From NCBI GenBank assembly GCA_040396955.1, contig JBBAWX010000001.1, positions 124,001 through 188,000 of the forward strand: DNA of 64,000 nt, read 5' to 3'. This document shows, piece after piece, positions 41,540 through 50,603 of this stretch. Below the pieces are notes generated by a model. The model saw only the letters and a list, made by a program, of their open reading frames with translations. It was not told the DNA's origin and did no database searches. The position numbers and the translations under genes are program-made. The stretch's first letter is position 1. The number at the start of each line of letters is the position of its first letter. The stretch is from UBA965 sp040396955 (lineage in GTDB: Bacteria > Chloroflexota > Chloroflexia > Chloroflexales > Roseiflexaceae).

Positions 41540-43594
41540 CTATGAACGCCGCGGTGATTGTTTGGCGAGTTCGCGGCCATACGCCTCAATATCATCATAA
41601 AAACGCGATCGTTTGGCTGCCGCAGTGCTTTTGACGTTCGATTTGCGCTGACGGTTGCCACTGCCACTGCGCTGGTGGCACCACGACAAATAAAGCCGCT
41701 CGGCGGCGCGTGTTACTGCCACATAGCAGAGCCGACGCTCTTCTTCGATGCCGTCATCGCTGACCATGCTCCGTTCATGCGGTAGAATGCCCTCTTCCAG
41801 CCCGGTCACAAAGACGGCCGGCCATTCGAGTCCTTTGGAGGCATGAATGGTGAGCAGTTGCACCTGGTCGCGCTCGTCATCACCATCGTCTGAGCTTGTC
41901 ATAATGGCTACGTACTGCAAAAATTCCTCCACGTTGTCGTGTTCATCGGCCACGACAAGCAGCTCTTCGAGGTGTGCTTTGGCGTCACTGAGTTTTTCGG
42001 GGTCTTTGCTGTGCAGTTGTTCCAAATAACTCTGATATCCGGTTTCTTGCAGGATATCTTCGATGAGGACGCGTGCCGGAGTGTGGTTTTTGATGCGTTG
42101 ACGCATGCGTGCCAGTATGTGCTGGAGTTTACGGGCTCCTTGGCGGGCTGGTTCATCGAGTTGTGCCAAAATCATAATATCGCTGAGGACGTCGGCAATG
42201 GCCAGATTGCGTCGCGCTGCCTCCACGCTGAAGACTTTCAGGGGTTTGGCGCTGAGACCACGTTTTGGCACATCGGCAATGCGGTTGAGCGCCATGTTGT
42301 CGCGCGGGTTTACTGCGAGGCGCAGATAGGCGAGCATGTCGCGGATGACCGCGCGATCATAAAACCCGAGTTGACCTTTGAGTTTGTAGGGCACGCGATA
42401 GCGCCGCAGGGCTTCTTCGTACTGACGACTGAGGTGTTTGGAGCGGTACAAAATGGCGATGTCGCGTGGGCGCCGCCCTGCCACGGCCATACCTTGTAGC
42501 ATGCCTCCGCCATCATCGTCACTGCGTGTCATTTGGCTGATTTCATAGGCGATTTTGTCGGCTTCTTCTTTGCCACTCTGGTACTCCAAAAACACAATGC
42601 TCTGCTCACCATTCTGGTGCCGATGATGCGCGTTGAGTTGCATGGGGGTGACCACCTGACTGCGTCGGATGACCGCATACGCGGCATCCAAAATCGGTTG
42701 CCGACTGCGGTAGTTGGTCTTCAACTCAATGACATGCGCTTGGGGGAAGGTCTCAGCAAAGCGCGAAATAATGGTATGGTCGGCGTTGCGAAACCCGTAG
42801 ATCGACTGCATGGCATCTCCCACCGCAAAGAGCGATTGTGGGCGGGAGCCAACCGGCTCACTCAACATGCGCACCAGGCTGAACTGACTGGGGTCGGTGT
42901 CCTGGTATTCGTCGACCAAAATATGGCGCCACTGTTGTTGAATGGCGTCGAGCACATCTTCGTGCTCGCTCAACAACCGGTGAGTGAGTAGGATGAGATC
43001 GTCGAAATCAACGGCGTTGGCGTCGTCAAGCAAACCCTGATAGTGGCGGTAGCGTAGTGCCACCCACTGGTCTTGAGGTTTGTGCGACTGTGCGAGGAGC
43101 ATGCGTGGGGTCTGCAAGCGGCTCTTGGCACGTGAGATGCGGCGCAACACATCATCGACGTCGATGGGTTCTGGTGATGATTCTGGCGCCGCATCAATAC
43201 TGCGTTGTACGAGGTCGAATTGCTCATCACCGCTGTAGATGCTGAAATTACGCGTGTAATGCCCGATGCGTCCTTCGACATGTTGACGCAAGATGTGCAC
43301 ACAAATAGCGTGAAATGTGCCCGTGGTCAGGCGTTTGAGGGCGTGCCCGAGCAGTGGTTTGAGGCGTGAGCGCATCTCCTTGGCGGCCTTGTTGGTGAAT
43401 GTGAGCGCCAGTATGTGCTGTGGGTCGACATGATGATGTGCCACGAGGTGGGCGATCCGGAGCGTAAGCACCCGTGTTTTGCCGCTCCCAGCCCCCGCTT
43501 TGACGAGGATGGGGGCAATCGGCGCAGTAACTGCGGCATGTTGTTCGTGATTGAGTGTGCGTAAGTAATCCACGGTAGATGCAATCTCTCTCAA
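41540..43594 (-). CDS. UvrD/Rep/PcrA-family DNA helicase
   Basis: A 684-residue superfamily 1A 3'-5' helicase for repair or replication restart. Motifs in order: LNHEQHAAV (Q motif), KAGAGSGKTRVL (Walker A), ALTFTNKAAKEMRSRL (Ia), LVDEYQDTDPSQF (II), GDAMQSIYGFRNAD (III), LKTNYRSRQPIL (IV), TIHASKGLEWPAVFV (V) and VAVTRAAERLYLSWC (VI). The insert ILPHERSMVSDDGIEEERRL is typical of PcrA/UvrD. The TTG at 43594 lacks a good ribosome binding site; a GTG at 43573, preceded by GAGAGAG, is an equally possible start. The tail is basic. Confidence 0.93.
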   Translation of the reverse strand: MREIASTVDYLRTLNHEQHAAVTAPIAPILVKAGAGSGKTRVLTLRIAHLVAHHHVDPQHILALTFTNKAAKEMRSRLKPLLGHALKRLTTGTFHAICVHILRQHVEGRIGHYTRNFSIYSGDEQFDLVQRSIDAAPESSPEPIDVDDVLRRISRAKSRLQTPRMLLAQSHKPQDQWVALRYRHYQGLLDDANAVDFDDLILLTHRLLSEHEDVLDAIQQQWRHILVDEYQDTDPSQFSLVRMLSEPVGSRPQSLFAVGDAMQSIYGFRNADHTIISRFAETFPQAHVIELKTNYRSRQPILDAAYAVIRRSQVVTPMQLNAHHRHQNGEQSIVFLEYQSGKEEADKIAYEISQMTRSDDDGGGMLQGMAVAGRRPRDIAILYRSKHLSRQYEEALRRYRVPYKLKGQLGFYDRAVIRDMLAYLRLAVNPRDNMALNRIADVPKRGLSAKPLKVFSVEAARRNLAIADVLSDIMILAQLDEPARQGARKLQHILARMRQRIKNHTPARVLIEDILQETGYQSYLEQLHSKDPEKLSDAKAHLEELLVVADEHDNVEEFLQYVAIMTSSDDGDDERDQVQLLTIHASKGLEWPAVFVTGLEEGILPHERSMVSDDGIEEERRLCYVAVTRAAERLYLSWCHQRSGSGNRQRKSNVKSTAAAKRSRFYDDIEAYGRELAKQSPRRS

Positions 43595-43615
43595 GATGAT
43601 GACAGTTCGTACGAT

Positions 43616-44473
43616 CTAAAAAAGCGTCGCTTGTTCGGGCGTCTGTAGCGTATCCCAGGGTAAATCCGGTAGGGCAATCCGTTGTTGGAGTTGCCGATAA
43701 AAGAGACGAGCATTCTCTGGTGAGCAACGTTCAACAGGACAGTGCATGAAAAAATCAACCAGCACGCCGGCTTCCAGCCACGTCACAATCCGCGCCTGCC
43801 ATTCATCCCACAACGCCTGATTACGCGCCGCATCAGGGTGGCTGATGTAGCGCACCAACGCCAACTTGCCTGTCACCCATGGGTGCATTGGCACCTGTGG
43901 TTTGTGGTCACGGGCTCGTTGTAGATCGCTTTCAGCGCCGGGAAGATCGCCGAGGTCAAGTGGTCGGACATCCATGAGGCAGTGTCCGGCTCCGTACTGC
44001 TCAAGGAGGGCGATGAGTGTGGCTTCACCGTGCTCAGTATACCAATCTGGATGTCTGACTTCCACACTGATTTGATACTCGCGGGGCCAAGCCGCCAACC
44101 ACGTGGCCAGGTGGTCGATATGCCGGAGCGCGAATCCTGGTGGGAGCTGTAAAAACAGCGGGCCGAGGCGTGGGCCGAGCGGCGCCATACGCTCCAAAAA
44201 TGCCTGTGTAGCTCCGACGTTGTCGCTGAGCGTGCCATGATGACTAATCGTCTGAGGAATCTTCAAGCAAAATCGAAACGACTCTGGAGTGTCATCACGC
44301 CATTTCAAGACCGTCTCAGCATTTGGAGTGGCATAAAACGTCGTATTGCCCTCCACGTTGTGCATGCGTGCCCCGTAGAGGCGCAAAAAGTCGCTACTTT
44401 TGCTGGCCGGTGGAAATAAACTGCCCACCCAGCCTTTGTATGACCACACGGCACATCCCATCCGGAACGTCAT
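43616..44473 (-). CDS. DUF72 (YecE-like) protein
   Basis: A 285-residue TIM-barrel-like DUF72 protein. Motifs are CAVWSYKGWVGSLFPP, NVEGNTTFYATPNAETV, FCLKIPQTISHH, LGPLFLQLPPGF, SVEVRHPDWY and YISHPDAARNQA. The conserved acidic and aromatic residues suggest an enzyme pocket, but the activity is unknown. The start overlaps the stop of the MocA-type gene by four bases (ATGA). The helicase starts 21 bases after its stop. Confidence 0.88.
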   Translation of the reverse strand: MTFRMGCAVWSYKGWVGSLFPPASKSSDFLRLYGARMHNVEGNTTFYATPNAETVLKWRDDTPESFRFCLKIPQTISHHGTLSDNVGATQAFLERMAPLGPRLGPLFLQLPPGFALRHIDHLATWLAAWPREYQISVEVRHPDWYTEHGEATLIALLEQYGAGHCLMDVRPLDLGDLPGAESDLQRARDHKPQVPMHPWVTGKLALVRYISHPDAARNQALWDEWQARIVTWLEAGVLVDFFMHCPVERCSPENARLFYRQLQQRIALPDLPWDTLQTPEQATLF

Positions 44474-45531
44474 GGCGCCCCCTGCATCTGCTCAACGTAC
44501 TGCCAGGTACTACCGTCACTCGCAGAGACACTCATGGCGGTCAAAACCTGTAAGATGTGCCGTCCTTCAGCCACACTGGTGCCGCGTTGGGGTGTTTCAC
44601 CACGGATACAGGCCACAAATGCTTCGATTTGGCGTTTGTACGAATGCCCATCGGCTCCAAGTGGGCGATGGTACTGTTGATCTGCATGGGTGAATACTTC
44701 GACATCACTGCTTTTGAAGAACCATGGCAGGTATGTCTTGGCCTGGATACTGCCGGCCTCCGCATAAAGCTGGAAACCTTCATGATGGTCGCCACGCAGT
44801 GTGACGGTCAAATCAAGATGCCCGAGGGTCCCATCGACGAAGGTTACTGCGCTAAACCAGCACCAACTTTCATGGCTGTGGCGGAGCTGGGTTTGTACCC
44901 GCAGTATTGGCCCACACAGGTGGATGGCCGTGTCGACGAGATGACTTCCATGGGTGAGGAGCAAGTATTGACGGCGATTCTCTTTGGGGTTCCCCGCAGG
45001 ACGCACGGCATCAGCGGCCTGCACGATGTGCGGGTGCAGATTGTCGGTCACCGTGTAGCGATACGCCGAATCGCAGTACCAGCCACGATAGGCCATCGGC
45101 GCGCCAAGGCGGGGCATCATGTCGTGCGCAAAGGCAATGCCTGGGTCAAAGCGCTTGTTGTGAGCAACCTGGATGATGCGATCGGATTGTGCGCTCACGT
45201 GCTCGAGCGCACGGCAACTGTCGACGTCCACCCCGAGCGGTTTTTCTACGAGTACATGCTTGCCTGCCACGAGTGCCTGTTGTGCCAGTGCAACATGGAA
45301 TTGATCGGCCACACCGATGATGACCGCATCCACGAGTGGATCTGCAAAGAGTTCACTGGCATCGGCGTATGTTACTACGGCACCATGCACCATTTGCGCA
45401 TACTGGCGTAGTGTTGCTGAGCGATCACAGACCGCATACAACCTTGCGTTATGCGATTTCACCGTGGCCGGTAAGTGGGCGGCCTGGGCAATGGGGCCAC
45501 AGCCGAGCACGCCGATGTTGAGCGGCGTCAT
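44470..45531 (-). CDS. Gfo/Idh/MocA family oxidoreductase
   Basis: A 353-residue dehydrogenase-like protein. The Rossmann site is NIGVLGCGPIAQAAHLPA, the cofactor/catalytic motif is GKHVLVEKPLGVDVDS, then IIQVAHNKRFDPG and LLTHGSHLVDTAIHLCG. It belongs to a different branch from the other three family members in the window (27852, 56285, 57275). It overlaps the epimerase gene upstream and the DUF72 gene downstream by four bases each, so it is translated in a coupled chain. Substrate unknown. Confidence 0.86.
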   Translation of the reverse strand: MTPLNIGVLGCGPIAQAAHLPATVKSHNARLYAVCDRSATLRQYAQMVHGAVVTYADASELFADPLVDAVIIGVADQFHVALAQQALVAGKHVLVEKPLGVDVDSCRALEHVSAQSDRIIQVAHNKRFDPGIAFAHDMMPRLGAPMAYRGWYCDSAYRYTVTDNLHPHIVQAADAVRPAGNPKENRRQYLLLTHGSHLVDTAIHLCGPILRVQTQLRHSHESWCWFSAVTFVDGTLGHLDLTVTLRGDHHEGFQLYAEAGSIQAKTYLPWFFKSSDVEVFTHADQQYHRPLGADGHSYKRQIEAFVACIRGETPQRGTSVAEGRHILQVLTAMSVSASDGSTWQYVEQMQGAP

Positions 45532-45929
45532 GGGTGTTGTACCAGCTCAATGAGGGTGCCGAGGCTGGCTTTGGGGTGGATGAAGGCCACCAACGTGTCG
45601 TGGAGCCCCGGCCGCGGAGTTTCATCGATGAGGCGCAACCCTTGGGCTTTGAGCTGGGCGAGGGCGGCGTTGATATCATCGACGCGATATGCGATGTGAT
45701 GCATGCCAGGGCCTTTTTCGGCCAAGTACTTGGCAAACGCAGCCTCGGGCGAGGTTGGTGCAATCAGTTCAATCATGCTTTCCCCCATCTGCGCTACGGC
45801 CACACGCATGTGTCGCTCAGGGAGCTCAATGATTTCCCAATCGGTGACGCCTAGTTGTTGCTGATAAAAAGCGACTGCGCTGGCGATGTCGTTGACGGCA
45901 AGACCAATGTGGTCGATGTGTGTGAACAC
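45528..45929 (-). CDS. mce: Methylmalonyl-CoA epimerase (VOC family)
   Basis: A 133-residue VOC protein of the epimerase branch: THIDHIGLAVNDIASAVAFY with the first metal His, GESMIELIAP, GPGMHHIAYRVDDI with the second His and LIELVQ with the metal Glu. It interconverts (R)- and (S)-methylmalonyl-CoA in propionyl-CoA metabolism. GTG at 45929 is the start: AAGGAG lies six bases upstream and the family begins here, while the longer open frame does not match. Mutase subunits are not in the window, so a related epimerase activity is possible. Confidence 0.88.
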   Translation of the reverse strand: MFTHIDHIGLAVNDIASAVAFYQQQLGVTDWEIIELPERHMRVAVAQMGESMIELIAPTSPEAAFAKYLAEKGPGMHHIAYRVDDINAALAQLKAQGLRLIDETPRPGLHDTLVAFIHPKASLGTLIELVQHP

Positions 45930-45951
45930 GGCGGGCTCCTTGGTTGTATCG

Positions 45952-46593
45952 CTACAGTGTGCGTCGTTCGGCGATGACCCACAAAAACGTGACTTCTTCG
46001 CCGTCCTCATCGGCAGTTTCTTCGACGGCGGCATGAATGGTCAGTCCGGCTTCGCGGAGGATTTCACGGTTGGATTGACTGTCAAATCCACTCCAGTACA
46101 TGGGGGCGCCCAACCAATCGTCGACATACCCATCTGGCATGTCGTGAGCAGTGAGGCATCCCACGAAGAGTCCGTTGGGGCGGAGCCAGCGGGTCATGCG
46201 CACCAAGAACTCGCTGAGCTCGGCACGTGGAATGTGGATGAGCGAGTAAAAGGCACTGACGGCATCGAACGATTCCGGTGGGAAATGCAACGTGGTCATA
46301 TCGGCACAGATGATTTGTGCTTTGGGCACATTCCGGGCTGCTGTTTTGGCATTGACAATCGATATGTCGACAGCCGTGACGCGGTAGCGCTCGGCAAGTT
46401 GTTTGGTGGTCGGCAGACCAGAGCCACAGCCGAGGTCGAGCAGGCGCATCCCGCGTTGAGCATGGTCGAGGAGAATTTGCGCGTAGCGGGCGCGTTCATC
46501 GGGACGCTGTAAGACATTCCATTCATGAAAACGCTCTGAGATTTGGTCGTATCCGGTTGCAACAATTTTTCGTGGGTCGTACGAGTCGCTCAC
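45952..46593 (-). CDS. Class I SAM-dependent methyltransferase
   Basis: A 213-residue methyltransferase. Motif I is LLDLGCGSGLPTTKQLAE, the acidic end of strand 2 is AVDIS, motif II is ICADMTTLHFPPESFDAV and the post-motif is YSLIHIPRAELSEFL. The substrate cannot be deduced. It starts at a GTG overlapping the AIM24 stop by four bases (GTGA), and mce follows 22 bases after its stop. Confidence 0.88.
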   Translation of the reverse strand: MSDSYDPRKIVATGYDQISERFHEWNVLQRPDERARYAQILLDHAQRGMRLLDLGCGSGLPTTKQLAERYRVTAVDISIVNAKTAARNVPKAQIICADMTTLHFPPESFDAVSAFYSLIHIPRAELSEFLVRMTRWLRPNGLFVGCLTAHDMPDGYVDDWLGAPMYWSGFDSQSNREILREAGLTIHAAVEETADEDGEEVTFLWVIAERRTL

Positions 46594-47438
46594 TTAATCA
46601 ATTCCTCCAGCAACGATATACGGCGGGGCTGATGTGGTTTGCCTGCTTTGTAGGGCATGCCGGCCGCTTGTAGAAGCTCAATCAGTTGGGTGTAGCCGTG
46701 CTCGGCTGGCGCCAACCACACCTGACCACTGCCACGGAAGACCTGGACCAAGCCCTCGCCAGAAGTGGCCAATCCCAGCGGATTGTTGGTGGCGTTGTCG
46801 ATGCTGTGGGCAATGCTCCCCTTGCGAAATACGACGATTTCGCCGTCGACGCGGAGCTCCTCATCGTTGAGATCGACCCGCAAGATGTCACTAGCGGGAA
46901 TGGGGCTTTGCACCACCACCCAGCCAGCGCCGGTGATTTGGGTGCGTGCGATTTCATCCCGCCCAAACAGGATCGTGGAAGCGTTCTTCTTCAGGGCCAG
47001 ACCGGTTTCGACGCCCACTTCGCTGGCAATATAGCGACCGTCGTCGACGACCGCTTCTTCACCGGCCTGGATGCGTGTCAGAATGTAGTGGTCAAAGGTC
47101 GGTTCGGTGTAGATTTCGCCCTGCCCCTGAAAGGTCGTGCGGAAGATGGATTCGTTGTTGAATCGCCGCTGAATGAATCGCTTGATGAGGCCCCATGCTC
47201 CACCCACGGTGGTATTGGTCGTGAGGGAGCCACGGCTGAACTGCAACATGCCCGGCTCAATGATTGCTCCACCGCCGTTGAGTGTAATGCGTAGTTGCCG
47301 TAAGCGCAGCCCCATTTGTTGGGCATAAAATGCAATGGCTGCGAGATCGGGCCGCCGCGAAATATTGAGGGTCGCGTATTCGATGACTTCAACGGTGCTC
47401 TGTTCGCCTTCCATGCGATAAATGACAGTCCCATTCAT
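46590..47438 (-). CDS. AIM24 family protein
   Basis: About 282 residues of beta-rich AIM24 (tryptophan-RNA-attenuator-like fold) sequence: MLQFSRGSLTTNTTVGG, FRTTFQGQGEIYTEP, ILFGRDEIARTQITG, VFRKGSIAHSIDNATN and GLVQVFRGSGQVWLAP. In yeast Aim24 supports mitochondrial inner membrane structure; the bacterial role is unknown. An ATG at 47444 lies almost on the AAGGAAGG, so the ATG two codons later (47438) with 7-base spacing is preferred. Confidence 0.83.
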   Translation of the reverse strand: MNGTVIYRMEGEQSTVEVIEYATLNISRRPDLAAIAFYAQQMGLRLRQLRITLNGGGAIIEPGMLQFSRGSLTTNTTVGGAWGLIKRFIQRRFNNESIFRTTFQGQGEIYTEPTFDHYILTRIQAGEEAVVDDGRYIASEVGVETGLALKKNASTILFGRDEIARTQITGAGWVVVQSPIPASDILRVDLNDEELRVDGEIVVFRKGSIAHSIDNATNNPLGLATSGEGLVQVFRGSGQVWLAPAEHGYTQLIELLQAAGMPYKAGKPHQPRRISLLEELIK

Positions 47439-47482
47439 CAGCATGCCTTCCTTTCCGTCATGTGCTTGGTACTCTAAAGACG

Positions 47483-47674
47483 TTACTCCTGTGGGGTATG
47501 GTTGCGGATGGGGACAAACAGGGCCACAAGGAGTGCGAGTGGCCCCAACAGGACGCCAACCACGAGGGCACCTGCAATATGATGCCCCTTGCGGTAGATG
47601 AGTGCGGCTGCGAGTGCCGCCGTTATCGACCAGATGATGAGTGCAATGCTCGGTTGAAGTGTGCCCGCATTCAT
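47483..47674 (-). CDS. Small two-helix membrane protein
   Basis: A 63-residue protein with hydrophobic helices at about 9-26 and 34-53 joined by YRKGHH, and a short polar tail. GGAGG stands nine bases before the ATG at 47674. It lies 30 bases after the CBS-domain gene and 44 before AIM24, so it probably belongs to the same transcript. The family is not recognised. Confidence 0.6.
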   Translation of the reverse strand: MNAGTLQPSIALIIWSITAALAAALIYRKGHHIAGALVVGVLLGPLALLVALFVPIRNHTPQE

Positions 47675-47704
47675 GATGATGTGCCTCCGTCTCTGACCCT
47701 TGTG

Positions 47705-48424
47705 TTATTCGTTTGCCGGATTGAGATGCTCAATGAGCCGTGGAATATCGGCTGCCACGATGATTCCACTGATTGCTGATTCACTACTGCCGTCTCTGGT
47801 GATGAGCACCGCATCAAGGTGTCCTTGGGCTCGGCTGTGTTCTGCGAACATTTCGATAACCTCAACGATTGGTGTGTGACTAGCGACGACATGGGAGCGT
47901 TCGCGGTGCTCCGTTGACTCCAGAACGGTGTTGACCGTTACTTCCGTGAAGGCAATCGGGTGCGTGATGTTGGCACCAATCCAGTATGTGATGCTCCGGG
48001 CTGTCAAAAGACCTGCGTAGTGGCGTGCATGATAGACCGGCAACTGCGAAAAATGGTTGTGTGCCATGATTTGCAGGGCGCTTGCCAAAGTCGCTTGCTT
48101 TGCAATGGTTACCACCGTGCCACGTGCAAAGGCGGCCACTGTGGGTGGTTGCAACAGGACGTGTTGGATGTGTTGAATCCTACGTACCGCCCAGGCATTG
48201 GGTTCGGCGAGTACCTGCCCACCACCGCGCTCATGCACGATGACATTGCGGAGCCGCGCAAAGGCCTTCAGATCATCGGCGTAATAACGCACGACGGTTG
48301 ATTGTTTTACGAGCGTGTCGACAATCGTGCTGAACGGCGTCCCACGTGGTACTGTCGCCATTGCCGTCAAGTGTTGCTCAATGGCGATAAATGCCTCGAG
48401 GTACTGCTGTGATTGGGTGTTCAT
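47705..48424 (-). CDS. CBS-domain protein with HEPN-like N-terminal region
   Basis: A 239-residue protein. Residues 1-90 are all-helical and include ARLRNVIVHERGG, where Arg59-x4-His64 fits the RX4-6H signature of HEPN domains. Residues 100-235 are a CBS pair: TIAKQATLASALQIMAHNHFSQLPVY, then VVASHTPIVEVIEMFAEH and DAVLITRDG. CBS pairs bind adenine nucleotides; HEPN domains are often RNases or nucleotide-binding partners. The fusion suggests a nucleotide-controlled HEPN, but this is inference. It overlaps the esterase stop by four bases (ATGA). Confidence 0.75.
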   Translation of the reverse strand: MNTQSQQYLEAFIAIEQHLTAMATVPRGTPFSTIVDTLVKQSTVVRYYADDLKAFARLRNVIVHERGGGQVLAEPNAWAVRRIQHIQHVLLQPPTVAAFARGTVVTIAKQATLASALQIMAHNHFSQLPVYHARHYAGLLTARSITYWIGANITHPIAFTEVTVNTVLESTEHRERSHVVASHTPIVEVIEMFAEHSRAQGHLDAVLITRDGSSESAISGIIVAADIPRLIEHLNPANE

Positions 48425-49068
48425 AGACGTTCGCCAATAAAACGGGTCAGTGATGCGATTACACGTAGGTCGACCGTGTGCCCGATCGGATATTCAGCAT
48501 AGGTTACTGCCACGCCACGCTCGCTGAGCTGGTCGCGAGTGCTGTGACCCACAGCGAGTGGTACGACTTCATCGAAGGTGCCGTGGACGACCAAGATGTC
48601 GCACTGCGGGGTTGGTAGCTCGCTTGCTGAGAGTGTGAACGGGTTAACCCCGCTCAAAATGGCAACACCGCGGAGCTGTGGGAGGTGCGTGGCCACTAGC
48701 CCTGCCATGCCACCACCCTGACTAAATCCGACCACAAAGGTGCGATCTGGGTCGGTCGCATAGCTGGTAATGGCCGCAGAAATACTTTCGATGAGCACAA
48801 TCAGCGATTGTTGTGCTTGACCAATGTCGGCTCGCATGCCGTGGCTCCCGAAATCAAGCTCGTACCAACAGTTGGCACCCGGCATCAACAAAAACGGTGC
48901 CCGGAACGACACAATCCGACATTGTTCGGGGAAGTAGGGAGTCAGCTGCAGCAGATCTTCTTCGTTGCTCCCGTAGCCGTGCAACAACACGACGAGTGCT
49001 GGCTGGGCGCTGTCTGTGCGCGGCGGCGTGGATTCGTGCCGCAGGGCAAATTCAGGCATATCACTCAT
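48421..49068 (-). CDS. Phospholipase/carboxylesterase family alpha/beta hydrolase
   Basis: A 215-residue serine hydrolase of the acyl-protein thioesterase-like family. It has VVLLHGYGSNEEDLLQL (oxyanion strand), the nucleophile in FVVGFSQGGGMAG, the acid in LVVHGTFDEVVP and the catalytic His in YPIGHTVDL. No signal peptide, so cytoplasmic. The substrate is uncertain. Its start overlaps the ridA stop (ATGA) and its stop overlaps the CBS gene start. Confidence 0.9.
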   Translation of the reverse strand: MSDMPEFALRHESTPPRTDSAQPALVVLLHGYGSNEEDLLQLTPYFPEQCRIVSFRAPFLLMPGANCWYELDFGSHGMRADIGQAQQSLIVLIESISAAITSYATDPDRTFVVGFSQGGGMAGLVATHLPQLRGVAILSGVNPFTLSASELPTPQCDILVVHGTFDEVVPLAVGHSTRDQLSERGVAVTYAEYPIGHTVDLRVIASLTRFIGERL

Positions 49069-49463
49069 GCCGAAGCATCCTCGGATGCGATAATGGCATC
49101 TGCTTCGATTTCGACAAGCATGCGTGGGTCCACCATTTCGGCTCGGACCAATGTGTTGGCTGGACGGATATCACCAAAGATTGCCCCATGCGCGCGCGCA
49201 ACAGCCTCCCAATCCGCAATGTTGGCCACAAAAATACGGGTGCGGATGACATCACTGAGACTTGCTCCTGCTTGCTGGAGTGCGTTCTCAATTTTGCGGA
49301 TGATGTAGGTTGCTTGGGCACCTGCATCTCCGGGGTGTTGTACTTCACCTGCACTATTGGAGGCAGTCGTACCTGAAACAGCCACGTGATTGCCAATTCG
49401 GACCGCCCGTGAATACCCTGCGAGTTGCTCCCAGGGCGTACCAGTGCTCACATTATGCCGCAT
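49065..49463 (-). CDS. RidA/YjgF family protein
   Basis: A 132-residue RidA-fold protein: GTPWEQLAGYSRAVRIGNHV, VSGTTASNSAG, ENALQQAGASLSDVIRTRIFV and LVRAEMVDPRMLVEIEADAI. Canonical RidA hydrolyses enamine/imine intermediates from PLP enzymes using an arginine near the C-terminal strand; the residue equivalent to Arg105 is not clear here, so it may be a RidA subgroup with another function. The ATG at 49463 follows GAGGA. It heads the minus-strand run 49463-41108. Confidence 0.87.
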   Translation of the reverse strand: MRHNVSTGTPWEQLAGYSRAVRIGNHVAVSGTTASNSAGEVQHPGDAGAQATYIIRKIENALQQAGASLSDVIRTRIFVANIADWEAVARAHGAIFGDIRPANTLVRAEMVDPRMLVEIEADAIIASEDASA

Positions 49464-49653
49464 ATTTTCCTCAACAACGGTCGCTACTCCTCTTGTTTCA
49501 AGCATACCACATACACCCAACAAACGACGCCGGAATTGTCGTGCTACAATACTCGTTGTTGTGTCAGATGCGTCTGTCACTGCACCACGGGGGGCAATCG
49601 GCACGATGTGTGATTGCAAAGGCATTACAAGCCAGGATTCCCTCTTTACTACA

Positions 49654-49669
49654 TACCATCGTGATGGTA
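49654..49669. promoter_or_regulatory. Short palindrome upstream of the GT2 gene, possible operator
   Basis: TACCATC-GT-GATGGTA, a 7-bp inverted repeat. GATAAT at 49671-49676 directly follows and could be a -10 box, but no convincing -35 was found. It lies in the 240-base gap between divergent ridA and GT2 genes, where no other feature is apparent. Confidence 0.35.
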
Positions 49670-49703
49670 AGATAATACCAATTCACGGGCAAGGAATACG
49701 GTC

Positions 49704-50603
49704 ATGCAGACGATTGCCGTGGTGATTGTCAACTTTAATACCAGCCAGCTGTTGCAGGCGTGTCTGCGTTCGTTGGCGCAGGCCAGCCAGCAGTATGACC
49801 TCGAAGTCTGGGTTGTTGACAACGGCTCGAGTGATGACTCGGTCGCCATGGTGCGGCGAGAATTCCCCGCATGTCGTCTCATCGAGAGTCCCCACAACGG
49901 TGGTTTTGCCTATGCCAACAATTTGGCGTTGCGGCAGATTATCGCTGCGCCACGGGTACCGACGTACACCATGATCTTGAATCCCGACACGGTCGTGGAA
50001 GCAGGAGCATTCGACGTATTGGCGGGATATCTGGCCACACATCCTGAGGTAGGTGCGGTAGGACCACGGTTGTTGTTGCCTGACGGCGCGCTCGACTTGG
50101 CCTGTCGGCGTTCATTTCCTACGCCGGAGGTATCACTCTGGCGCATGACCGGTCTGTCGCGGCTTTTCCCGAAGAGTCCACGCTTTGGTCGTTACAACAT
50201 GACGTTTGTAGATCCATTGACGACAATTGAAGTAGATGCACTCGTCGGTGCGTGTATGGTGATGCCAACACAGGTGGTACAAGAAGTCGGCTTGCTCGAC
50301 GAAGCGTATTTCATGTATGGCGAAGACCTTGATTGGTGCTATCGCTTTAAGCAGTACGGATGGCGTATCGTGTATGTGGCGGAGGCCGTGGTACACCACG
50401 TGAAGCGTGCATCGAGTCGGCAACGGCCCGTGCAGACGATTCGGTATTTTTATGATGCCATGCGCATTTTTTTCCGGCGCTATTATGCTGATACAACACC
50501 CCTGGTAGTACGTTGGATTATCGAGTTTGGGATTACATTGAAGGAGCAACTAAGTCTTGTCCGCAATTACTTCCGTTCCACACGGCCAAGGCGAGTCAGC
50601 TAA
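49704..50603 (+). CDS. Glycosyltransferase family 2 (rhamnosyltransferase-like)
   Basis: A 299-residue inverting GT-A enzyme. VVIVNFNTSQLLQACLRSL opens the fold, DNGSSDDSVAMVRRE and PHNGGFAYANNLAL follow, MILNPDTVV holds the DxD-like metal site, and ALVGACMVMPTQVVQEVGLL plus YGEDLDWCYRF form the acceptor/catalytic region with the conserved ED. It resembles WbbL-type rhamnosyltransferases of polysaccharide synthesis. The next gene, a sugar transferase, overlaps it by 47 bases or starts five bases after it, supporting a shared role in cell-surface glycan assembly. Confidence 0.9.
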   Translation: MQTIAVVIVNFNTSQLLQACLRSLAQASQQYDLEVWVVDNGSSDDSVAMVRREFPACRLIESPHNGGFAYANNLALRQIIAAPRVPTYTMILNPDTVVEAGAFDVLAGYLATHPEVGAVGPRLLLPDGALDLACRRSFPTPEVSLWRMTGLSRLFPKSPRFGRYNMTFVDPLTTIEVDALVGACMVMPTQVVQEVGLLDEAYFMYGEDLDWCYRFKQYGWRIVYVAEAVVHHVKRASSRQRPVQTIRYFYDAMRIFFRRYYADTTPLVVRWIIEFGITLKEQLSLVRNYFRSTRPRRVS

